A DNA stretch of 11,175 nt. It comes from Candidatus Omnitrophota bacterium. Its GTDB lineage: Bacteria > Omnitrophota > Omnitrophia > Omnitrophales > Danuiimicrobiaceae. The notes beneath the pieces are model-generated. The model was given only the letters and a program-made list of their open reading frames with translations. It was not told the origin of the DNA and searched no databases. A program made the translations under genes and the position numbers. Position 1 is the stretch's first letter. Each line of letters starts with the position of its first letter. Shown in pieces: positions 5,627 to 11,175 of the stretch. Location of the stretch: contig JACQQP010000045.1 of assembly GCA_016206945.1 (NCBI GenBank), positions 1 to 11,175 on the forward strand. Reading direction: 5' to 3'.

Positions 5627-8600
5627 GGCGTGTGGCGGGGAGAGAAAGCTTCTTGACTAATTTCTGAAGCCGCTGCAACGTTGTTTCCATTCGTCTCAGA
5701 CTTTCCTCTTTCATTTCTTTCCAGTTGATATGCTTCAGGAAGGCTTTGGCTGTTTCTTTCTTTTCGAAAGGCACGAAAAATAAATACGCTGTTGGAACAA
5801 CGAATAAAGTTAAAAGGGTAGAAACCGTTACCCCCCCTATGACTGCAATGGCCATCGGAATTCTTGTTTCAGCTCCTGGCCCGAGCGCTAAAGCGGGCGG
5901 GATGGCAGCTGCAATTGTTGAAACAGAAGTCATAAGGATCGGTCTTAATCGCAGCGGACAAGCTTCTTTTAACGCTTCGAGGGGGCTCATGCCCCGTTCT
6001 CTCGTTTGATTTGTAAACTCTACGAGCAAAATTGAGTTTTTCTTAACAATTCCAAGCAGAAGAATAAGGCCGATCATGCTGAAAATGTTAAGCGATTGGT
6101 TTGTCATGAGCAAAGCGATAAAAGCGCCCGAAACACTGAAAGGCAGAGCCAGCAGAACGGTGAAGGGATGAATCACATGGTTGAATTGCGAGGCGAGAAT
6201 CATATAGGCCACCAGAATGCCGACCCAAAGCGCAAAAATTAAACTTTGAAATGATTCTTTGAAGGTCTGGCTTGTGCCGCTGAAAACGACCCGATAACCT
6301 TCGGGGAGCAATCCGTTACCGATTTGGCGCGCTTTTTCGATCGCTTTTGCTTGAGATTTCCCGCTTCCGACGTTGGCGAATATTCCAATGGCTCTTTCTC
6401 GTCCGCGTCTTGTAATGGCAAGAAGGCTTGGCCGCTCTTCTGTTCTAATGACTTCCCCAACGCGCACCATCTCGCCTCGATTGTTCCAGACGTAAAGGTC
6501 TTGTATGTCTTCAGGTTGAGTTCTTTTGCTTGGAATGACTTGAATGCGTACGTCATATCGTTTTCCTGCTTTTGTATATTTCGCAATTCGTTCACTTCCA
6601 ATCATCGCGTTAATCGCCCGTGCGATAGAACCCGTGCTCACACCGCGTTCGAATGCTTTGCCGCGGTCTGGGTAAACGCGAACTTCAGGCATCCCCGAAA
6701 GGTAATCACTGTCCACATCTTGGAAAAGATTGTTTTCCTTCATTCGATTTTGAATCTCTTCGCTGTATTCCACAAGTTTTTCCCAGTCGGGACCACGCAC
6801 GGTAAATTCAACAGGGAATCCTCGCTGGGCTGCGAAACCCCTTGTGGACAAATCTTGGAGGACGGCTTTGATGTCCGGAATTTTATTGAATTCTTTGCGA
6901 AAATCATCCATAAGTTCCAGTTGAGTCAGGCGGCGTTTTCTTTTTGAATCTCGTGGACGATCGTGTGGGGGTTTGAGACTGATAAACATCATTCCCGTAT
7001 TCACTTCGCCGCCGCCAAAACCTCCAATGGCGGCATAATAGCGCCTGAGTTCTGGACGGCCCATTACGATTTCCTCTATTTTTTCAAATCGTTCCTTTGT
7101 AAACTCGATTGAAGAACCAATCGGAGTTTTTATTCGAGCGATGAACATGCTTTGGTCTTGAGCAGGAACAAATTCTTTTCTGAGGAGAGGGATCGTGCCG
7201 AGAGATACCGCAAAGAAAATCAGAGCTCCTAGGAGCACTTTTTTCTTGTTTCTAAGCGATAGAATCAGCGCTTTTCTATAAAGAAGGGTCAGTTGTTTTA
7301 ACCCTTCTTCAAAACGTTTCCCAAATTGAGTTCTTCGTTCGCCGATTTCGAGAAACTGAGAACAGCGCATGGGTGCCAACGTCAAAGCTTCTAATAAAGA
7401 AAGCGCTACTGCGGCAGAAATGGTTACTCCAAATTGAAAGAAAAATTTTCCTATGATTCCTTTCATAAAGGCGACGGGGAGGAACACAGCGATAATTGCG
7501 AGGGTTGCGGCGAGCGCTGCAAATGTGATTTGCCGAGCGCCTTGGGAGGCGGCCTCTATTTTGTTTTTCCCCATTTCCCTGTGCCGGACAATATTTTCAA
7601 GCACCATAATGGCATCATCTACCACAATACCGATCGCGAGGGAAAGCCCTAGAAGGGTAAACGTATTGAGCGTAAAACCTGCGAATTTGAGCACCATAAA
7701 CGTTCCAAGAATGGAAGTAGGAATTGCGAGTAAAATGTTTAAGTTGGTGCTCCAAGAGCCAAAGAAAAGCCAGCAGACAAGGGAAGTTAGAAGGGCGGAT
7801 AAGACGAGCGTAAAATTAAGTTCTTTCACCGAGTCTTCGATGAATCTGCTGCTGTCGAAATTGATTCCTATTTCATACCCTTCCCGGAGATCGCGCTTTA
7901 TTTCTTCAAGTCGTTTCCGCACCTCTTTCGCAACCGCTACTGTGTTGGCGCCCCTTTGTTTTCTAATGCCGATTCCCACAGCGGGTTTTCCAAGAATTCT
8001 GGAAATGCGGCGTACATCAGCGAGGCCGTCCTCGACATTGGCCACTTCTTTCAACAAGATGGGCTTGTAGACGGGCTGCCCGCCGCGTTTTGTAATCGAT
8101 ATTTTTTCAAATTCTTCGACGGAGCGGGCTTCTCCCATGGCCCGAACGGTAGATTCTTTCTTCTCAGTTTCAAGCCGTCCGGCGGGTATTTCCACATGCT
8201 CTTCCTGAATGGCGTTGACAATGTCTTCTACGGTTAGTTGGTATCCGCTTAGTTTTTTGGGGTCCACCCAGACACGCAGATTTCGCTCCCTAAAACCGCC
8301 TAAAAATATATCACCAACTCCAGGTATCGTTTTAAATCGGTCCTTGAGTTGCGTATCTACGTATTCCATGAGCTCCCGTAATGGTTTTTCGGTGGATACG
8401 CCGATCCACATGATCGGCTGGTCTTCTGGGTTTGATTTTGTGATGATGGGAGGATCTATGTCTTCCGGCAGTCTTCGCTGGGCCGCCGATAGTTTGCTTT
8501 GCACTTCTTGTAAGGCGACATCGATGTCTCGTTCCAACTCAAATTCGATTGTAATATCAGCGCTGCCTTGTCGCGTTGAAGAAGAAACATCTCTTATGCC

Positions 8601-8825
8601 TTGAACACCCATGACCGCGTCTTCGACGATGTCGACCACATCGCTTTCCATTACTTCAGGCGCGGCGCCTTCCCAAGTGACATCAATGCTTAAGACTGGA
8701 AAATCAACGTCCGGCATTTGGCCGACGCCCATTCCGCGGAAGCTGAGGGCCCCGAAAAACATAAGTCCCATCATGAGCATCCAGGCAAAAACAGGATTTT
8801 TAATCGAAACATCAGATAGGTTCAC
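5616..8825 (-). CDS. RND efflux transporter, HAE1/AcrB family
   Basis: This 1069-aa protein is a full-length inner-membrane proton-driven pump of the AcrB type, which exports hydrophobic or amphiphilic compounds through a trimeric complex. It begins MNLSDVSIKNPVFAWMLM, the usual first transmembrane helix. A first porter/docking half is followed by helices from about 337, with the proton-relay pair Asp403-Asp404 in GIVVDDAIMVLENI (TM4). The second half ends with GLILLLGIVKKN (from 919), giving a lysine at 928-929 that corresponds to AcrB Lys940 (TM10), and with TM11-12 at about 960-1020. A basic helical tail of about 48 residues follows. The start is GTG, chosen because AAGGAG lies about 10 nt upstream and the family N-terminus starts there. 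It is the last gene of the marR-outer-membrane-factor-pump operon. No adaptor gene lies beside it. Substrate cannot be predicted. Confidence 0.95.
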   Translation of the reverse strand: MNLSDVSIKNPVFAWMLMMGLMFFGALSFRGMGVGQMPDVDFPVLSIDVTWEGAAPEVMESDVVDIVEDAVMGVQGIRDVSSSTRQGSADITIEFELERDIDVALQEVQSKLSAAQRRLPEDIDPPIITKSNPEDQPIMWIGVSTEKPLRELMEYVDTQLKDRFKTIPGVGDIFLGGFRERNLRVWVDPKKLSGYQLTVEDIVNAIQEEHVEIPAGRLETEKKESTVRAMGEARSVEEFEKISITKRGGQPVYKPILLKEVANVEDGLADVRRISRILGKPAVGIGIRKQRGANTVAVAKEVRKRLEEIKRDLREGYEIGINFDSSRFIEDSVKELNFTLVLSALLTSLVCWLFFGSWSTNLNILLAIPTSILGTFMVLKFAGFTLNTFTLLGLSLAIGIVVDDAIMVLENIVRHREMGKNKIEAASQGARQITFAALAATLAIIAVFLPVAFMKGIIGKFFFQFGVTISAAVALSLLEALTLAPMRCSQFLEIGERRTQFGKRFEEGLKQLTLLYRKALILSLRNKKKVLLGALIFFAVSLGTIPLLRKEFVPAQDQSMFIARIKTPIGSSIEFTKERFEKIEEIVMGRPELRRYYAAIGGFGGGEVNTGMMFISLKPPHDRPRDSKRKRRLTQLELMDDFRKEFNKIPDIKAVLQDLSTRGFAAQRGFPVEFTVRGPDWEKLVEYSEEIQNRMKENNLFQDVDSDYLSGMPEVRVYPDRGKAFERGVSTGSIARAINAMIGSERIAKYTKAGKRYDVRIQVIPSKRTQPEDIQDLYVWNNRGEMVRVGEVIRTEERPSLLAITRRGRERAIGIFANVGSGKSQAKAIEKARQIGNGLLPEGYRVVFSGTSQTFKESFQSLIFALWVGILVAYMILASQFNHVIHPFTVLLALPFSVSGAFIALLMTNQSLNIFSMIGLILLLGIVKKNSILLVEFTNQTRERGMSPLEALKEACPLRLRPILMTSVSTIAAAIPPALALGPGAETRIPMAIAVIGGVTVSTLLTLFVVPTAYLFFVPFEKKETAKAFLKHINWKEMKEESLRRMETTLQRLQKLVKKLSLPATRLKP

Positions 8826-8926
8826 TCTGTTAGATCTCCTTCCTGCTAAAAACAGTTGACAACATTACCTGTACTGAATTATTTGTGGACTTCCCACAAA
8901 ACGTATCGTTTTTAGAATTTAGAGAT
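8826..8926 (-). other. Hairpin-rich gap between the outer-membrane factor and pump genes
   Basis: This 101-bp gap occupies the place where the adaptor gene of an efflux operon often lies. GTTAGATCTC (8829-8838) is the exact reverse complement of GAGATCTAAC (8922-8931), so a 10-bp inverted repeat brackets it and overlaps the tolC-like stop codon. Inside are TTTGTGG-ACTTC-CCACAAA (8882-8900, perfect 7-bp stem) and AAAACG-TAT-CGTTTT (8898-8912). No T-run follows either stem on the - strand, so they are not intrinsic terminators. The ribosome site of the pump gene lies at about 8836-8846. Confidence 0.6.
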
Positions 8927-10300
8927 CTAACGGGGTTCATCGAAGTAACCTCGAGCGACTTGAAGATCCCAATAGCTTTGTTTTGTGCCATAATAAATTC
9001 GATTCGCTTCGCGGCGTGTATTGTAAAGCTCTTCAAGCGCAACCAATACGTCCAGGTTGGATACCAAATTTCGAGCATACTCTTCTTTTTGAAGATCAAA
9101 GTTTTTTTCTGAAGCATCCACCGCCGCTTGAATGGCTTTAAGTTCTTCTGCGGAAGTTTTCCAATTTTGGTAGGCATCTTTAATGTCCAATTCCGCCCCG
9201 CGCCTCGCAAGGGAATGATTGAGCTTCGCTTTTTTCCAGCTGCTTACCGCTTGTTTAATATTCCCAACCGTTTCGCCGCCTCTGGAAAGAGGGAGGTTGA
9301 ATTTAAGCAAAAGATCCCAGTCGATGTCCTTTTGAAATCCTTCACGTTTAATGAAGCGATTGCTCTCAAGGGATATTTCCGGCCATAGGTCGCTTTGGGC
9401 TTCAATGACTCCATTCCAAGCAGTTTTTGTCGCCTGTCTAGATGCTTCTACATCTGGTCGTTCCTCTGAGAGGTCTAGATAGGTTTCAAGGTCTGAGATG
9501 GTATCAGAAGGTAAATCATTGTCTTTAAGCTGTTCATGACGTACAGAAGTTCCAATGAGGAATTCAAGAGTGTGGAGGGCAATGGCTAAGGCTCCGCGTG
9601 ACCTTGCCAAATCCGATTCAATCAGTTTCATACGGGAGATGGCCGTTGCTAACTCACTTGCGCGTGACCGTCCGATTCTTTCACGTGCTTCCAATTCTTT
9701 TATCCTTCCTTCGAGCGCTTGATGAATTCCGTCAGCAATTTCGACGTCTTTCGTTCGTTCCAGCACGGAAAAAAATGAGAGTACTACATCACGAAAGAGA
9801 AGTTGCTTTGCGCGGACCCATTCTTGCTTACGCTGTTTTTTTAAACTCCCAGCGGCGCCTAATGCTGCGATGGATCTGAACCCCTGAAAGAGAGGTTGTG
9901 TAATGACGAATTTTCGTTCTCTTCTGTGTGGCACCGAGGAAGTTCCCGTAGCGCCTCCTTCACGAGAGCCTCGAGAGTCCTGCCTGAAATCTGTAATTAA
10001 GAAATCGACATCACCAAATAGTTCGGCCGTAGATTTGAAAAATTCCGCTTCGGCCTCTTCAACGGTTTCTTTGCTGATCGCAATCGTTTCACTTCTTTTA
10101 AGAGCGAGTTGATAACAATCTGATAAAGTGAACAGGGTAGGTTCTTGGACTATATTCGCCTCAGATGTGCGTGTCTGCTTTTGAGAAGGTTTTTTTGCAA
10201 GCGCATGACACGCAGGAGTCGTGAGGTTAAAAAAGAATAGGCCAAACAGGAAAAAGATGACTAAGCTTTTTACCGCTTTCATATGAGGATTTGAGGTCAT
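8927..10300 (-). CDS. TolC-family outer-membrane efflux protein
   Basis: This 457-aa protein belongs to the outer-membrane factor family, whose trimers form a beta-barrel in the outer membrane and a long alpha-helical tunnel across the periplasm. A signal peptide runs about residues 7-35 (MKAVKSLVIFFLFGLFF then a polar end near CHALA). The typical opening FTLSDCYQLALKRS (57-70) follows, then long helical stretches with heptad-like repeats, and the FVITQPLFQGFRS segment that marks the first outer strand region. The pattern repeats in the second half around FNLPLSRGGE, as in other OMFs. The ATG at 10300 overlaps the marR stop as ATGA; an in-frame ATG at 10282 (Met7) would start directly at the signal peptide and is a possible alternative. 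A cysteine at 31 is not in a convincing lipobox. It pairs with the downstream RND pump. Confidence 0.92.
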   Translation of the reverse strand: MTSNPHMKAVKSLVIFFLFGLFFFNLTTPACHALAKKPSQKQTRTSEANIVQEPTLFTLSDCYQLALKRSETIAISKETVEEAEAEFFKSTAELFGDVDFLITDFRQDSRGSREGGATGTSSVPHRRERKFVITQPLFQGFRSIAALGAAGSLKKQRKQEWVRAKQLLFRDVVLSFFSVLERTKDVEIADGIHQALEGRIKELEARERIGRSRASELATAISRMKLIESDLARSRGALAIALHTLEFLIGTSVRHEQLKDNDLPSDTISDLETYLDLSEERPDVEASRQATKTAWNGVIEAQSDLWPEISLESNRFIKREGFQKDIDWDLLLKFNLPLSRGGETVGNIKQAVSSWKKAKLNHSLARRGAELDIKDAYQNWKTSAEELKAIQAAVDASEKNFDLQKEEYARNLVSNLDVLVALEELYNTRREANRIYYGTKQSYWDLQVARGYFDEPR

Positions 10301-10746
10301 CTCTTTTTTCTTTTCTCACCTAAGGCGCGTATAATATTTTGAGATAGAAGTTGATAGAAATGGACCACGGTTTTTTGTTCGTGGGCCTTGAATGAGGAAA
10401 GCGTGCGGAGGGGAAGGCTGAGGGCGCGATTTTGGATTTTGCGAACGAGGTTTCTTCCTTTTGATAATGTTTTGAGCAAGTGGATCCTGCGGTCTTTTGC
10501 GTGTGGAAATCGTTTGATGAATCGTGTTTCTTCGAGCCGATCAACGAGGTTTGTGATCGCTGGCTTTGAAAGGTGCAGCTTCCGGCTTGCCTGAGTCATG
10601 GTCATAAGGCCGGAAGTTGCGAGAAGACTTAAGAGTGCATATTGGGGAAGGCTTAGATCGTATTGGTTTAATATGGTTGTGTAGAAACGCGAGAAAAGAA
10701 CCTGGATTTCGCGAAACGATTCATTTAAGCGGCCGCTTGTTTTCAT
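10297..10746 (-). CDS. MarR-family transcriptional regulator
   Basis: This 149-aa protein is a dimeric winged-helix repressor of the MarR family, which typically releases DNA when it binds small aromatic or lipophilic ligands. A dimerisation helix comes first, then LPQYALLSLLATSGLMTMTQASRKLHL (33-59). The recognition helix is SKPAITNLVDRLEETRFIKR (60-79), and the wing carries the conserved DRRIHLL (85-91). C-terminal helices 94-145 complete the dimer interface, and the protein ends with a basic KRKKR tail. It is first in the efflux operon, and its stop overlaps the start of the outer-membrane factor, so it most likely represses its own operon. No clear Shine-Dalgarno is seen before the ATG. 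Confidence 0.9.
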   Translation of the reverse strand: MKTSGRLNESFREIQVLFSRFYTTILNQYDLSLPQYALLSLLATSGLMTMTQASRKLHLSKPAITNLVDRLEETRFIKRFPHAKDRRIHLLKTLSKGRNLVRKIQNRALSLPLRTLSSFKAHEQKTVVHFYQLLSQNIIRALGEKRKKR

Positions 10747-10757
10747 AAAGTGGTTTT

Positions 10758-10767
10758 CGTCATGACG
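10758..10767. promoter_or_regulatory. Candidate MarR operator palindrome
   Basis: CGTCATGACG is a perfect 10-bp palindrome located 12 bp upstream of the marR start codon. MarR proteins commonly bind palindromes overlapping their own promoter or leader. The assignment rests on position and symmetry only. Confidence 0.35.
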
Positions 10768-10788
10768 GTCAAACGTTGCTGGAAATCC

Positions 10789-10816
10789 AATATAGTTTAG
10801 TGATCAAATAGTTAAA
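10789..10816 (-). promoter_or_regulatory. Candidate promoter of the efflux operon
   Basis: On the - strand TTTAAC (10816-10811) and TATATT (10794-10789) are separated by 16 bp. The -10 is fair and the -35 weak. Transcription would start near 10782, giving a leader of about 36 nt that includes the palindrome at 10758-10767. The spacer contains TGATCA and two copies of ATAGTT on the + strand, which could also be regulator contacts. Confidence 0.3.
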
Positions 10817-10915
10817 TGATAGAATTATTAGTCGGTTGAATAATACCTCCTTCGACTTAGAAGTTCAAGTAGAATTTTATTTTGTTAAATCGGTGTTCGG
10901 CTGAGTAAGATTACA

Positions 10916-10943
10916 TTGAAATTCGGATGAGAGAGGGTATAAT
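10916..10943 (+). promoter_or_regulatory. Near-consensus sigma-70 promoter upstream of tRNA-Thr
   Basis: TTGAAA (10916-10921) and TATAAT (10938-10943) are 16 bp apart; the -10 is a perfect match and the -35 matches 5/6. It points at the tRNA, about 180 bp before its 5' end. That is a long leader for a tRNA and contains the palindrome and tRNA-like copy described below. Confidence 0.55.
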
Positions 10944-10995
10944 TTAACGCATCTTCGCCGTTTTAGCGCATGCAACTTTCGCCAGATGACGCGCC

Positions 10996-11035
10996 GCCCG
11001 TCTTCCCGCCTGCCGGCGAGGCAGTCCGGACGGGC
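10996..11035. repeat. GC-rich palindromic repeat upstream of tRNA-Thr
   Basis: GCCCGTC (10996-11002) pairs with GACGGGC (11029-11035), and within it CTGCC (11010-11014) pairs with GGCAG (11020-11024) around GGCGA. The GCCTGCCGGCGAGGCAG core is of the type found as dispersed repeats in many uncultured-lineage genomes, which is recollection rather than a search. It is far more GC-rich than the A/T-rich flank at 10780-10945. Confidence 0.55.
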
Positions 11036-11063
11036 AGAGATCCGCCTCATAGTTTGGCGCGAA

Positions 11064-11084
11064 ATTGGTAAAGCAGCAGTTTCG
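11064..11084 (+). pseudogene. Degenerate copy of a tRNA-Thr segment
   Basis: These 21 bases match bases 11146-11166 of the tRNA (D-loop through the anticodon stem and into the loop) at 18 of 21 positions; all three differences are A for G. Sequence outside the block does not fold as a tRNA, so it is a fragment. A neighbouring 15-bp direct repeat (11046-11060 and 11090-11104, 13/15) brackets it. Confidence 0.5.
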
Positions 11085-11131
11085 CCCGCCTGATAGCTTG
11101 GCGAGGTCCTGCGAAACTACGAGCGTAATTG

Positions 11132-11175
11132 GCTGGTGTAGCTCAGTTGGTAGAGCAGCGGTTTCGTAAACCGCA
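11132..11175 (+). tRNA. tRNA-Thr (anticodon CGT), 3' part beyond the window
   Basis: The acceptor strand GCTGGTG (11132-11138) is followed by TA, the D-arm GCTC-AGTTGGTA-GAGC, and an anticodon stem GCGGT/ACCGC closing the 7-nt loop TTCGTAA. The anticodon CGT is at 11165-11167 and reads the threonine codon ACG. The variable loop, T-arm and acceptor 3' strand lie outside the window, so pairing of the acceptor stem could not be checked. Confidence 0.9.

Larger units (their letters stand above)
10747..11131. other. Non-coding region between marR and tRNA-Thr
   Basis: No open reading frame with coding character was found in these 385 bp. The left part (10747-10915) is A/T-rich and holds the likely control region of the - strand efflux operon. 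The right part holds a + strand promoter, a GC-rich palindrome and a degenerate tRNA copy, each listed separately. The sharp change in base composition near 10945 suggests two origins. Confidence 0.7.

Noticed and set aside
6840..6850. CCTTGTGGACA shared with bases 3-13 of the window
   Set aside because: An 11-base match within two unrelated coding regions; sequence on both sides diverges, so chance is likely.
6324..6947. Long open frame of 207 codons on the + strand opposite the pump gene
   Set aside because: It is antisense to a well-conserved RND coding region, has no recognisable domain and no ribosome site; it reflects the codon pattern of the pump.
8856..8884. Promoter-like TTGACA with TTATTT 17 bp downstream on the + strand
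   Set aside because: It would drive transcription antisense into the outer-membrane-factor gene; the -10 is poor and no + strand gene follows.
9903..10112. Small + strand open frames opposite the outer-membrane-factor gene
   Set aside because: They are antisense to the TolC-family gene, and none has a convincing ribosome site or protein-like composition.
10845..10852. Strong Shine-Dalgarno-like AAGGAGGT on the - strand
   Set aside because: No ATG, GTG or TTG follows at a usable distance and the frame downstream closes after about ten codons.

Overview
The window looks like chromosomal DNA from a Gram-negative bacterium of intermediate GC content. It encodes an RND efflux pump with a TolC-type outer-membrane channel and a heptose-epimerase-like enzyme, both of which imply an outer membrane. 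A bacterial deoxyhypusine-synthase-like protein and many GC-rich palindromic repeats would fit one of the uncultured lineages such as Omnitrophota or other PVC relatives. That placement is a weak inference.

Left block (1-5626, all + strand): the 3' part of miaA (tRNA dimethylallyltransferase), then hflX (ribosome-associated GTPase), a SAM hydrolase of the DUF62 family, a NUDIX ADP-sugar pyrophosphatase and a stand-alone receiver domain. These genes are tightly packed, with overlaps or short gaps, and read as one housekeeping/metabolite-repair operon. After a 109-bp gap holding a candidate promoter comes a two-gene unit, a deoxyhypusine-synthase-like enzyme and an HldD-like epimerase, joined by an ATGA overlap.

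Middle block (5616-10746, all - strand): an efflux operon transcribed marR, then a TolC-family outer-membrane factor, then a 1069-aa RND transporter. No periplasmic adaptor gene is present. The 101-bp gap between the channel and pump genes holds hairpins and a 10-bp inverted repeat. The pump gene ends tail-to-tail with the epimerase gene, overlapping by 11 bp.

Right edge (10747-11175): a 385-bp non-coding region with a candidate MarR operator and promoter on the - strand, a near-consensus promoter on the + strand, a GC-rich palindrome and a degenerate 21-bp copy of the adjacent tRNA. It leads into the 5' part of tRNA-Thr(CGT), which the window end cuts.

The most unusual signals are two palindromic elements that lie inside open reading frames and are translated (in miaA and at the 3' end of the deoxyhypusine-synthase-like gene), the altered active site of the deoxyhypusine-synthase-like protein, the missing pump adaptor, and the duplicated tRNA fragment. 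I did not find a clearly new multi-gene system such as a defence island or a CRISPR array.
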